Shown here in pieces: positions 33,218 to 43,969 of a stretch of 64,000 nt of DNA. Position numbers and translations under genes: made by a program. Source of the stretch: Uloborus plumipes (lineage: Eukaryota; Arthropoda; Arachnida; Araneae; Uloboridae); the NCBI GenBank assembly GCA_038373865.1, contig JAXGGA010000019.1, positions 62,001 to 126,000 on the forward strand, read 5' to 3'. How positions within the stretch are numbered: the first letter of the stretch is position 1; each line of letters starts with the position of its first letter. The notes beneath the pieces are model-generated. The model saw only the letters and a program-made list of their open reading frames with translations. It had not been told where the DNA came from and searched no databases.

Positions 33218-34261
33218 ATGATGACCGCACGACGTGAATTAACAGACTTTGAACGCGGAATGTTAGTTGGAGCTAGACGCATGGGTCATGCCATTTCGGA
33301 AATCGTTAGAGAATTCAACATTCCCAGATCCACTGTGTCAAGAGTGTGCCGAGAGTATGAAATTTCAGGCATAACATCCCACCATGGACAGCGCAGTGGT
33401 CGACCGCCTGCACTTAAAGATCGAGACCGGCGACGTCTGCAAAGAGTCGTAAATTCTAACAGACAAGCAACACTGCGTCAAATCACCGTAGAAATCAATG
33501 TGGGACGTACAATGGACGTGTCTGCTAGAACTGTGCGGAGAAATTTGGATTTCTTGGGCTATTCCAGCAGAAGACCGACTCGAGTGCCTTTACTGACAGA
33601 ACGACATCGCTTGCAGCGACTCTCGTGGGCACGTGAGCATATCGGTTGGTCCCTAGATGAATGGAAAACCGTGGCCTGGTCCGATGAGTCACGATTTCAG
33701 CTGGTAAGAGCCGATGGTAGGGTTCGAGTGTGGCGCAGACCCCACGAAGCCATGGACCCAAACTGTCAGCAAGGCACTGTTCAAGCTGGTGGTGGCTCCG
33801 TAATGGTGTGGGCTGTTTTTTCATGGCATGGACTTGGTCCTCTAGTGCGACTGGACCGAACATTGACTGGAAATGCTTATGTGCAGCTACTTGGAGATCA
33901 CTTGCAGCCATTCATGGACTTCATGTACCCAAACAACGATGGGATTTTTATGGATGACAATGCGCCATGTCACCGGGCCACAACTGTTCGCAATTGGTTT
34001 GAAGAAAATTCTGGACAATTCCAACGAATGATTTGGCCACCTAGATCGCCCGACATGAATCCCATTGAGCATTTATGGGACACCATCGAGAGGTCTGTTC
34101 GTGCCCAAAATCCTGCCCCATCAACGCTTTCACAATTATGGACGTCTATCGAGACAGCATGGCTCAATATTCCTGCAGAAGACTTCCAACGACTTGTTGA
34201 GTCCATGCCACGTCGAGTTGTTGCACTTCGCCGGGCAAAAGGAGGGCCGATACGATATTAA
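33218..34261 (+). CDS. Tc1-like transposase, intact (DD36E spacing)
   Basis: 347 residues, the same architecture as the copy at 22924-23967: paired N-terminal helix-turn-helix domains, GRPP hook and a DDE catalytic domain with D156, D247 and E284 spaced 36 residues apart. Start chosen at the ATG giving MMTARR; a GTG one codon upstream is in frame but unlikely as a start. Differences from copy 1 are E for K at ~92, G for S at ~143, R for H at ~173, D for N at ~180 and I for T near the C-terminus. All catalytic and motif residues are kept. It acts in the nucleus on its own TIRs; other copies in the genome may be mobilised by it. Confidence 0.96.
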   Translation: MMTARRELTDFERGMLVGARRMGHAISEIVREFNIPRSTVSRVCREYEISGITSHHGQRSGRPPALKDRDRRRLQRVVNSNRQATLRQITVEINVGRTMDVSARTVRRNLDFLGYSSRRPTRVPLLTERHRLQRLSWAREHIGWSLDEWKTVAWSDESRFQLVRADGRVRVWRRPHEAMDPNCQQGTVQAGGGSVMVWAVFSWHGLGPLVRLDRTLTGNAYVQLLGDHLQPFMDFMYPNNDGIFMDDNAPCHRATTVRNWFEENSGQFQRMIWPPRSPDMNPIEHLWDTIERSVRAQNPAPSTLSQLWTSIETAWLNIPAEDFQRLVESMPRRVVALRRAKGGPIRY

Positions 34262-34294
34262 GAGGTATCTCATGACTTTTGTCACTTCAGTGTA

Positions 34295-36224
34295 TTTTTA
34301 AAAGCATCTAATGTGAAAACTTTTTTTAAAAGCTAAGTATTTTTTTATTTATTAATTTTAAATGACGAAGAAAATTAATAGTTAACAAGTAGTTGCGACA
34401 AAAGAAAACTATTATTAATGTCTAACTTTACTACTACAATACAATGAAATTTTAATTCAACTGAAGAAAAAAAATCTAAAGATTTTAGCCGCTTTTTAAA
34501 TTTGAGAACATGAATGATTACTTTTTCTTTTTCTAAAAAGTAATTAAAAGCTTTGCATCCTAACACTTGTTCATTTTTTTTCTCATCTTAAAATAAAGTT
34601 GAAAGTAATGAAAATAATATACGCTCACTTTTAGACATGCTTGTGCTTCTTTGATTAATTTTATGACGAACAAAAGTTCTAAAGGCTTTAGAGATTTTAA
34701 AGTTAGTTTTAGTAATTAGTTTAAGCAACGCGTTTTGCTTAATGCATTTTTTTCATCAACCAAAATAATAAGAAGCTTTAAACGAAAAATAAATGTAATG
34801 ATAAACTTTGGTATTTTAACATTAAAGTATAAGCCTGCAGTTTTATGTCAGCGAATCAGCGCATACTGTGTCTGTACTAGGAAGATTTTATTAAAAATAT
34901 CATTCTTAAACTTATTATCAAAACACGCCAAGAAAAAAATAGAAAAAAAAGGCATTTAAGAACAAGCAAATAAAGTTATTTGGTTTATACATACAGTCAG
35001 ACATTTGCCCTACACTATTTATTGCAAGGAAACATTCAAAAAGTCGTTTTTCCGCAAAAACTCAAAACGACTTTTATGGTGTGATCAAATTTGAAGAAAT
35101 TCTACTATTAAGATAGCGTCGCTTACAGTAAGTGGTAACAGAAAAGGGAAAAAACGGAACAAAAACAAAACAGAACAATCTGAAGTAGATCAGTGATTCA
35201 GTAAATGGTATTTTACGGGGGAAGGGCAGGTTGTACTCCTTTCCAGCATCTGTGCAACTAAGAAAAAGTAAACAGCCCTTTTTCTGACTGAGTAAGCATG
35301 ATGAGTTCTTGCTAGAAAAGGAAATCAAAGTTACGCATTCCTTGACTCTATCTCTTTCTCGAAATATTTTGATGCAGTCAAATCAAAATTAACGAAGTGA
35401 TTTAAAGTGCCGTCATTATTTATTATCAAAACTCTTTTAACTTCATTTGTGATACAAATCTGCAAATATCATAACATAGCTTACTAGTTAAAATATAAAA
35501 TGTATGGCACAAAAAATGTTCAACTTATTGTAGCTCTGTTTAAAGCTGAGTTTAGTTCGCTTTCTTAAATATAATGACATTTCGTTTGAAAGAAAATGAA
35601 CCTAAACTTTTGTTTTGGGTTTTAGAGTGGAATTTATTGTATTATCGCCCTCTAATCTCTTAATTTGAAATCCGTCAAAGCTGTTTGCTTCATCTTTGAT
35701 TATCTTCCACGGACAAATTGTGTTTTCTGAGTTTTACACAATTCTGTCCATTAGGTGTATTTTGTAAACGCCCTAAGTCATTTTGAAAAGAAAAAAAAAT
35801 TACTTCTTTGATACCCCTCCCCCCCTCCGCCTTCCACTCCTATTTACTTTTAAAAATTAAAAAAAAACCTGAATTCAGCAAGTATTGGCTGTTGTTTCAT
35901 TAAAAAAGAGGGAAAATAATTTTAATAAAATGAAAGAGAAAAAATTTGGACTTTCAGTTAGCTAAAGCTTTAAAGTTAAAGAATAATACATCAATTGTTA
36001 CTTATGTTTATTGTTAAGGCGAGTAAAAGCTGAAAGAGTATGCTAAAGTTGCACTTTTTACAGAGTTGTTCAGTTAAAAATCCATTCTCTAAACAACTTT
36101 AATACTAGTAGGTACAAAAGAGTTTTTCTTTTTTGAAGCAATCACCAGAATGACGTATAAACTAGCATGAACTATAACTAGTAATCATAAAGTACAATTT
36201 AGGCAGACTTTTAGACATAGATTC
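34295..36224. other. AT-rich intergenic, nothing recognised
   Basis: About 1.9 kb without element ends or coding signature. A C/T-rich run lies near 35815. Confidence 0.6.
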
Positions 36225-36272
36225 GCAACATTTACTTATTCAATGTGTTTGTATTGAATAAGTAAATGTTGC
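36225..36272. repeat. Perfect 20-bp hairpin
   Basis: GCAACATTTACTTATTCAAT (36225-36244) and its exact inverse (36253-36272) are separated by 8 bases. Could be a MITE remnant or a structured RNA; no context decides. Confidence 0.9.
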
Positions 36273-36417
36273 ACATATACAAATATACATTATACAATGT
36301 ATTCGTAAACATATATATAACTGACAATCGTTACTATCAGTTTTCACTTTTTCAAATAAACTAGCTGCGTAGCCCGGCGTTGCACGGGCTGTAATGTAGT
36401 GAAGGCAGTTTGAGAAA

Positions 36418-36610
36418 ACTACTCGCCACCAAGGCGGCTCGCCTTTAAAGAAATGAGGAAAGTTTAAACAGTTTACTCGCCGTCAAGGCGGCTCGCCTTT
36501 ACAGTAGCGAGGAAAGTTTCAATTCACTACTCGCCGCCAAGGCGGCTCGCCTTTAAAGTACCAAGGAAAAGTTTAATAAACTACTCCCCGCTAAAGCGGC
36601 TCGCTAAAAA
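36418..36610. repeat. Four ~60-bp units, each with a GCCGCC-AA-GGCGGC palindrome
   Basis: Units contain ACTACTCGCC(G/A)(C/T)CAAGG, CGGCTCGCCTTTA and a GAGGAAAGTTT phrase. They lie just inside the Helitron 3' end and are GC-rich against an AT-rich body. A single unit recurs at 39605 in the related copy. Confidence 0.85.
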
Positions 36611-37410
36611 GCTTTCCTGCATCAAAGAATCAATCGAATTATTTGCACATGCTTTCTCAAAAATAAAGACGATGTCAAGTAGCGCATACTTAGCACTCTC
36701 CCTAAATTACAAATAAAATTCCTTTCCAAAAACAATTATTTCCAAACCGCTTTCTTCCGGTAAAATTAATTGCAAAATTCTAAACGAAAAAGTTCTTTTA
36801 ATATTTGGATCGAAGCCAGAAAAAGTCCCTTCTAAAAACAGCAAATGCAATTTTATTTAAAAACACATTTTCAAAATGGTACCTGAGAAAAAATATGTCA
36901 TTAATAATTAGAATAAAAACAATTGTTAGAACTTTGTTATAACACGTATTCAAAATGACAATGAAAAAAATAACACTCTTTCATTTTAAAAAGTTCAACT
37001 TAATTAACGTTTTAATTCAAAATCACAACGGAAAGAAATAAAACTCTTGGAATTTTAAATAGTTCAATAATTTAATTAACGTTTTAATTCAAAATGGCAA
37101 CGGTAAGAAAAAATGTTTTGGAAGTTTAATCATTAATTAGGCTTAATCGCTTTAAATTTGACTACTTATTAATTAAACATTCGCTTTAAATTTGACTACT
37201 TATGGATCGAAAAAGTCCCTTCTAAAAACAGCAATTGCAATTTTATTTAAAAACACATTTTCAAAATGGTACCTGAGAAAAAATATGTCATTAATAATTA
37301 GAATAAAAACAATTGTTAGAACTTTGTTATAACACGTATTTAAAATGACAATGGAAAAAAATAACACTCTTTCATTTTAAAAAGTTCAATTTAATTAACG
37401 TTTTAATTTA

Positions 37411-37578
37411 GGGCCGAATTCAAATGAAACACCATTGCAGTCGCTTCGAGGCGATCGCATATTGCAACCGCTACTGTAAGTCGAATTCAAGTGAATTCGT
37501 TTCACTTGAATCCCAATTTTGGAATTTGCGATTGCATTGGTGAGTTGCAATCGTCCGTGTTTCACTTGAATCCCTGCC
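37411..37578. mobile_element. 168-bp PIF/Harbinger-type MITE
   Basis: Flanked by TTA on both sides (37408-37410, 37579-37581). The ends are GGGCCGAATTCAAATGAAAC and an inverted GTTTCACTTGAATCCCTGCC. The uninterrupted duplicate at 37010-37035 has TTTTAATTCAAAATC with no insert, which supports the boundaries. A 3-bp T(T/A)A duplication with GGG... ends fits PIF/Harbinger. Confidence 0.8.
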
Positions 37579-37861
37579 TTAAAATCGCAACGGAAAGAAA
37601 TAAATATCTTGGAATTTTAAATAGTTCAATAATTTAATTAACGTTTTAATTCAAAATGGCAACGGTAAGAAAAAATGTCTTGGAAGTTTAATCATTTATT
37701 AGGCTTAATCGCTTTAAATTTGACTACTTATTAATTGATATCTTCGCTAATTAAAATCGTATAATTATATAGATTGAAACTAATGAAGCCTGAAAAATTA
37801 CCTATCTATCGGTACCTAATTCGACTTTCAGGTCATTGGCGTTCAGGAGAAAGAAGCGTGA

Positions 37862-37908
37862 CATAGAAAGATAGTTAGAAAGATAGAAAGAAAGATAGTT
37901 AGAAAGAT
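37862..37908. repeat. GAAA/GATA-type microsatellite at the Helitron 5' end
   Basis: AGAAAGATAGTT and AGAAAGATAGAAAG units. The equivalent tract recurs at 40147-40195 in the related copy, with a different length. Confidence 0.9.
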
Positions 37909-37931
37909 ACTCAGTTTTTAATATAAGTAGA

Positions 37932-39419
37932 TTACTTTACGAGTGAAATATTTAATTTTAATGATTTAAAAATTTTGCTTCAATCTCAGCACCGTTTAAC
38001 TTGCAAGAATTGAAGTAAAAATACTTTTTTTTCTGTTGTTCTATTTTTGCATTTTAACAAATATGTATACGTTTTAGAAGTAATTCATCCATGACCTACT
38101 AATGTTTGTACTTAATCAAAGTATTAAAAATATGAATAATTAATAGCTACTGTTTTAGCGAGAGTTTTTGCGTTTAACCTTCGCAGTTTTCTGTTTTTGG
38201 ATTCATATCTTTTTTTTTTTAATGCAGTTCAATTATTATGCCAATTAACGCGTTTCTGGTACAATTTCTTTTCATTTTTCTCCTTAATTAATATTTTATA
38301 GAAAATTTATACTATATTTAACACTGGTCAGAATACACCTCTTTTCTCCAAGCTTTTCTTTAATCAACGTTACTTTTTTTTACTAAGTAATTCCCTTTTT
38401 TACATATAATAAAGATAGTTAAAATGTTAATTGTTAAATAAACAAATATCTTTTAGGATTTTTTACGATTAATTAAGATACATTTTCTCTACAATGCTTT
38501 TTTTTTTCTTTGTTATATTCCCTTAATGATGAAAATTTCTGTGCAATCTTTATAGCTATCGGGGGAGGGGGTTGCTACAGCAAGCGTGAGTTTATTCTAG
38601 TTTTTCTTTAATTGGAATATATTTAATTAAGTATTCATTTGCATTAATTTCTTTGTTATAATCATAGTTATTTTTTATTTTAAGTTCATTTGTTGGGAAA
38701 TCAGATGTTTCATCAAGGAAAACTTACTTATTATATTTAAAATAATTCAAACTGGAATAATTTATTATAAAACAACTAAAGCTGAAAAAGTTCATTGAAT
38801 AAGCCAAGTCATTCTGTTCATTACGATTTTTTCTGTACTTTTTAACATACATTTAAATATGCAGGGTTCTAAGTAATGTCACAACTGCAAAGAATTGTCC
38901 CTTTGTTTGCATTCTAATGTTTGTATTATGACAACTATATTGGCGTGGTTTTCTCAATGGAAATAAAATTCATCAATCACCGTAGCCATTTTAGTCTCGA
39001 AGTGCTTTTAAAATAAACAAAGCCTCTAAATCATACTAAGTTCACTAGTAGTTAAGTTCACTGTTTAATGAAATAAAAGTTCAATTTGCGTCACCCCCTT
39101 TTGGTCGATTGGCATTTGAAACAGTTTAGCATCTTTTTCCCGTAGCGGTGTGGCTAAATAATAGTTTTTGTTTTAGTCTTGAAATATATTTTTTTAAATC
39201 TTCCGATTTGGTACACCTGCATAAAGCTGAATCCTTGCATTACTTCATTGGATATAAGGCCAAGCTTAAATAAGAAAGCAGTTTGTTTGCATTGCGCGCA
39301 TTGCGGGAGGGGGATACAATATTATTATTGTCAGAAAATACAAATGAATATGTCTTTAACTAAGTCGCATTTCATCGCAGCAAATGTAAATATTGTGAAA
39401 AGCAAATCGTAAGGATTTA
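37932..39419. other. AT-rich intergenic, nothing recognised
   Basis: A 77-codon plus frame at 39179-39412 shows no domain. No element ends were seen. Confidence 0.5.
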
Positions 39420-39439
39420 CTAGCTGCCAGGGCAGCTAG
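39420..39439. repeat. 9-bp perfect hairpin CTAGCTGCC/GGCAGCTAG
   Basis: The palindrome CTAGCTGCC-AG-GGCAGCTAG is preceded by A. In minus sense it ends GCTAG|T like a Helitron terminator, but no matching 5' end is assignable. Confidence 0.6.
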
Positions 39440-39548
39440 ATTAGCTTCCTGCGTCATGTTGGTGCATAACGTCCCCATCCCTAACTTTTACTTCACTCTG
39501 ATATTATATTATTTGATATAATTTTACGTTCATAAGATTTCAAGACAT

Positions 39549-39797
39549 AGTACGCACGTGGCCTGGCGTTGCATTGGTCTTGAAAGTAGTGAGGAAATTT
39601 TCAAGAAACTACTCTCCGCCAAGGCGGCTTGCTAAAAGGCGGCTTTTCTTTTTTCCTGCAACAAAAAAAACCATTCGAATTATTGAGATGTTTCACGGGC
39701 ACTTCGCGCCTTCAAGATGGTGAGGAAAGTCTCAATAAGTTCAGCTCGCTCAAAGGAAAGAAGCAGACATAGATACTCAGTCTTTAATATAAGTAGG
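39549..39797 (-). mobile_element. Decayed short Helitron copy, minus strand
   Basis: Related to 36361-37931. The 5' end ...CTTATATTAAAGACTGAGTA is at 39797 and a degenerate 3' end (CAATGCAACGCCAGGCCACG) lies near 39550. It has one GGCGGCTT palindromic unit. Both CTAG and TC termini are mutated. Confidence 0.65.
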
Positions 39798-39984
39798 TGG
39801 CTTTTCAACTAATTTATATTTCAGAAAACTACAAGTAGCTAGCGGTAAAAGTACTACGTACTTGGCCCGTTAATGAGTTTCATGTTTGATTTAGAAATGC
39901 CTACATTCAAAATTATCATTATCATTATTATTACTGTTTCATAGCTACCACGTTTTGTAACAATGGATTTCATATTTCATCATT

Positions 39985-40216
39985 TAGGCCAAATCGCTTT
40001 GAATTTGACTATTTATTAATTGATATCTTCTTTGATTAAAATCGTATAATTATATAAATTAAAACTAATGAAGCCTGAAAAATTACCAATCTGTTGGTGG
40101 TTCGACTTTCAGTTCATTGGCGTTCAGGAGAAAGGAGCGTGACATAGATAGAAAGAAAGAAAGAAAGAAAGAAGGAAAGATAGCTAGAAAGATACTCAGT
40201 TTTTAATATAAGTAGA
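39985..40216 (-). mobile_element. Helitron 5' fragment, minus strand
   Basis: Matches the 5' ~235 bp of the 36361-37931 Helitron, ending A|TCTACTTATATTAAAAACTG at 40216, with a GAAA microsatellite at 40147-40178. The 3' part is missing. Confidence 0.75.
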
Positions 40217-41819
40217 TTGCAATCAAAATAGATTTAGGACTGCATTGTATTTGTTCACAAAAAAGCACTAGTACAAAAAATACACGAATAAAAAATAAAA
40301 CTCATCGAGTTCTTCTAAATTATGTTTAAAGAGAGACAGATTTCGGAACAGACCAATAATATAACAGTTGATTTACATCTCGAAATATTAATTGCAGTAA
40401 TAGATGAAATGCGTAAAATACACTTTCAATTTAAGTAATTAAAAATGCAGCAGTACTATGTATACATTAAAGTCACCATTTAATTAATATATGCGTTCGT
40501 TTGTTTAATTTCTAACCTTAAAACTTAACGTTTAGTATAGATTTTAAGATTTCTATTGCTTGATTTGAACGGAAACTTATATATTTCCCACAATTCAAAT
40601 ATATTTCCAATTCTGACCCATATTTTCTGTGACAATTTGAATAGAAACTTTCAAAATATGCACCATAAAGCAGATAAAATTCCATTAAGCAAATAAATGT
40701 CACCTCCAAACCTGTTTCTAGAAGGTATACTAGTGGCCGGGATCTCAAGAAAACGATTTCGTCCGACGTCTTACCACAATTCTTTTTCAGATTTTATGCA
40801 AAATATAAGGTTACACGATTTTCCAATCTTCCTTAGATGCGAAAATTTCAAAAAGCACTTTTGCCAGTCACGAGATACGATATTAGATTTCAAAAGCTAC
40901 CGAAATAACAGGCAAAGGTATGCAAAATAAAAATTTAGAAGGTATATAGATGAAAACTTTGTTGACACTTCACACATTAAAAAATGGAGCATTATTAAGC
41001 TTTAATGAATTAGAATTTCACAATGAAGCTCTTTTTTGTGAATAAAAAAATATAGTTAATCAAGCTTTTTGTTTTTTCCAAAAAAGAAAGATCTTCAGGA
41101 GAAGTTTTTTGAGGAACCTAAAATTGTTTGAATTATAAGAAAAACAAAGAACTCTTTTTCCTCTTATGTGTTTTTCATTTGGTATGTATTTATGCGGCAA
41201 ATAAAAGTAAAACTTTTTAGTTTATTTTTTTAGTTCAGTTATCTATCTTCTTTTTCTTACTCTACTTTTAAGATTAGATGATTGATAAATTTAAAATGAA
41301 TCTTGGAATAATTACTAAGGATAACTTTAACATTTAATGCACTAACAGTTTTTTTGAATCCAGAACATTTTAGTAAAAAATGCTTCCATAAAACATAAAT
41401 TAGTTTTGCAGAATGTGAAGTACATAAAAATACTTAAAAAAAACTGATGGGAGCTATACTCGGCTAAAAATATAAATAGAAAATAATAAAAGCCAGAAGC
41501 CTAAATATCCCACTTCATCATTTTTGTGTGCTCCCATAAATTGGAGGCATAAGAGAAACCCCTTGGCGCAAGGAAATGCAATTTCATGTCAGATTTTTTC
41601 ACTTACAGAAAAATGTCATCTATGTACTCCACTAAAAGACAATCAGTTACGCGTTTTCTTGTTGCGGAGGTGGGGTAAATATGTCTTTGGGTACGAAACT
41701 AAATTACATAAAGATATTGTTGGCTCAGAGGAATTATTGTGTTGTTGGACAAAATAACTTATTAACCTCATTCAATGGTAAGAATAAAAAATATCTACAA
41801 TAATAATCTTTAAATAAGT
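40217..41819. other. AT-rich intergenic, nothing recognised
   Basis: Several short unassigned frames (40518-40748 minus, 40697-40930 plus, 41524-41757 plus) lack recognisable motifs. Confidence 0.5.
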
Positions 41820-42072
41820 TTAAAAAAACTAAAAAATACGCTTTTAGATGCTCTTATAATACAACAACATGTAATATAAGTAATATTTTTATATAATGCA
41901 GTTCAGCCTTTAGTATTAATAATAGTAAAAAAATATATTACTTCTATATTTGCAAAGAACGCGAATTGTATCATTTATTCAGAGTTACATACAAACAACT
42001 GAAGCACTTATAATACTCGTTCATCAACATGTAATATAGTTTAGCCTCTAGTATTAATAATAGTAGTAAATG

Positions 42073-43022
42073 CACTCTTGTGCAAATTAATTGAAACAAA
42101 ATATTTTTTTCGTGACTTTAAAATTATCCCTTTATTCTTCACCGATTATGCTAAAATTAGTAAAGTATGGATGAGATACTTAAATCCTTTACCTATCATT
42201 AATTTCCACTTATCAGAAGCTTATCTACTGTTCAAAGGCACCTTATTGTACCGGTCGGTCAGTCTATCGGTTTATGAAGAAACAGCTTCTGACTCCACCA
42301 ATGAAGAAAAATCTCCATTTGTGGGTGTTAAAATATAAGTATTGAGCAGCTAAAAATTGGAGGAAACGACTATTTAGTGATAAAATTCATTTCATTATCC
42401 AAGGTCAACGAACTCAAAACGTACGGAGCTCTTCAGGTGAAAGAATTCAGGTTTGCCACATGAAAATATTTTTAAATCACCCTAAAAACATGTTTTGGGG
42501 TTGTCTCAGTTACAGTGGGGATGGTTACTTGAAGAATGTTGGTGGTATGATGTATTCTGAGAAATCTATTGCTATTCTGGAAATAAAATGGTTTACTAGT
42601 TTTGAAGGAACGATACCCACATGAAACAGTATTTTTCTAGCAGGATATAGCCCTTTGTCATGCGTCCAAATGACCAAGAAATTCATGTCTGAGAACCAAA
42701 GTGAGACATATAAATAGCCTAAGCTCTCCTGATATCAATCCAATCGAAAATCTTTGGGCTATATACGCAAAAATCGACTATTGCATGAGGACTGTTTAAC
42801 TATGAAGAAGCTAATCAGTACGCTAATTCATAGACACACATTACAAATGAGTGTAAAAAATGGATAGATTCCTTGGCGAATCGTGTCCAAATGTTTACAA
42901 AGGGTTGTATACATCATATTATGTTATAAAAACTTTTGGTTTTATATAAATTTAAACAAAATAGTTCTTTTCTTAGTTTTCTCAATTTTTCGAGTTTGTT
43001 TCAATTAATTTGCAGAAGGATG
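42073..43022 (+). mobile_element. Decayed Tc1-like element, 950 bp
   Basis: TIRs are CACTCTTGTGCAAATTAATT, then GAAACAAA, at the left and the inverse TTTGTTTCAATTAATTTGCA, then GAAGGATG, at the right. The right flank keeps TA (43023-43024); the left reads TG, a likely mutated TA. It sits in the tandem repeat and the empty site is visible at 58905-58920. It is shorter than full-length Tc1-like elements and lacks the DNA-binding part of the gene. Confidence 0.82.
42289..42930 (+). pseudogene. Tc1-like transposase remnant (catalytic domain)
   Basis: Translating in shifting frames gives LTPPMKKNLHLWVLKY, NWRKRLFSDKIHF (first catalytic D), NMFWGC-SYSGDG, YPHETVFF-QDIALCH (second D), and SPDINPIENLWAI (E), in the order of Tc1-like DDE transposases. 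It has several stops (for example TAG before QDIALCH), at least one frameshift between SEKSIAILE and YPHETVFF, and an E in DES replaced by K. The N-terminal ~130 residues are deleted. This is a third, older Tc1-like lineage in the window, with spacing close to DD34E (33 counted, one codon probably lost). Confidence 0.85.
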
Positions 43023-43135
43023 TACATTACTTTTATAATTGTAGAGAACGTGAATTTTATCTTTATTAAGAGTTACTTACAAACCCACAAGTGAAACTAA
43101 TAAAAGCGTATTAAAAAGAAAAAAAATCTGGTATG

Positions 43136-43535
43136 GATATATGGACCCCACACTACTTTCTTTTACGCGTAAATTTCTTAGTCGATGCCTTAAGTGTTCA
43201 AATAGTGCTTGAAGTGAGTAAGAAGACAATTAAAACATTTACACACCTAGTTTACCGCGAAACAATGCAAAAAATGTTTTACAATGATTAATTTTCTAAA
43301 TATCGCCGATTTTAACATCATTTGGTGGCTTTTATTAATAATATATATTCGCGCCAAATTGAACCCAACTTTTAAAAAAAAATCACCGTAAAACACTTGG
43401 CGACCAAAAGCTCGGCAATATATATCGCCAATTCATATCACTTACGTCTGCATTGAAATTAACACTGATTTACCTCAAAGAGGGCTAAAACACCCCGTTG
43501 GGAGCATTCGAATGCAACCACAAGGGGAGGTGCAC
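43136..43535 (-). repeat. Copy of the 12785-13240 segment, minus orientation
   Basis: Reverse complement of the Helitron-borne segment, with shared TTGGCGATAT words, GTGGGGTCCATATA and the GTAAATTT(C/A)TTAG phrase. No Helitron ends lie at this site. Confidence 0.75.
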
Positions 43536-43870
43536 AACAAGAACACCCTCAGAGCCAACATACCAAACTAGAGCTTCTACGGCATATAGTTTTTGAGTTA
43601 TGCGACATACATACATACGCACATACATACGTACATACAGATGTCACGAAAAAACTCGTCGCAATTAACTCGGGGGTGGTTGAAAAGGATTTTTCGGCTG
43701 GTTGTTTGTTGGCAGGTACATATGCACGTGCTGACGGGTCGAAAAAACTACTCAACATTCATTCGGGGGTGAGCAAAATCAAAATTTGGACCCAAATTTG
43801 AGTGAATTTTTTTCGCGATCACAATACTTCGTTAACTACGTAAAAGGAAGTAAAAAGAACAGTGTACTTT
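43536..43870 (+). repeat. Repeat with CATA microsatellite and AAAAGGAAGTAAAA end
   Basis: TTTTTGAGTTATGCGACATA leads into (CATA)n (43600-43636), then CACGAAAAAACTCGTCG, CATTCATTCGGGGGTGAGC and a terminal AAAAGGAAGTAAAA. I think this is a dispersed arthropod repeat but cannot name the class. Confidence 0.5.
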
Positions 43871-43969
43871 GTGATCTAACTCCATTAATTCTTAAATTAC
43901 GTTTCAACATAAATTTCGTTTGTACTATTAATAAATTCCTTTTTAGACTACTTTTCATTTAGAAATAAG

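Larger units (their letters stand above)
33075..34292 (+). mobile_element. Intact Tc1-like transposon, 1218 bp (copy 2)
   Basis: TA flanks at 33073-33074 and 34293-34294. 27-bp TIRs begin CACTGAAGTGACAAAAGTCA with one mismatch between ends (CATGGGATA versus CATGAGATA). It matches the copy at 22893-24110 base for base apart from about eight substitutions. The gene inside is open throughout. Confidence 0.97.
36361..37931 (-). mobile_element. Helitron, 1571 bp, minus strand, with internal duplication
   Basis: The minus-strand 5' end is at 37931: A|TCTACTTATATTAAAAACTG. The 3' end carries GCCCGTGCAACGCCGGGC, a hairpin, then TACGCAGCTAG ending at 36361 and host T. Related copies lie at 39549-39797, 39985-40216 and 57648-57868. 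Interior segments 36818-37200 and 37202-37735 are duplicates of each other. A Harbinger-type MITE sits in the second. No helicase frame. Confidence 0.85.
41820..43125. repeat. Degenerate tandem repeat, split by a Tc1-like element
   Basis: Units contain AATACGCTTTTAGA, TAGCCT(T/C)TAGTATTAATAATAG, ATATTAC(T)TTTATA(T/A)TTG and GAACG(C/T)GAATTTTATC words in order. The same array recurs at 58796-59165. The insert at 42073-43022 separates GTAGTAAA from TATTAC-like text that are adjacent at 58905-58920. Confidence 0.8.
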
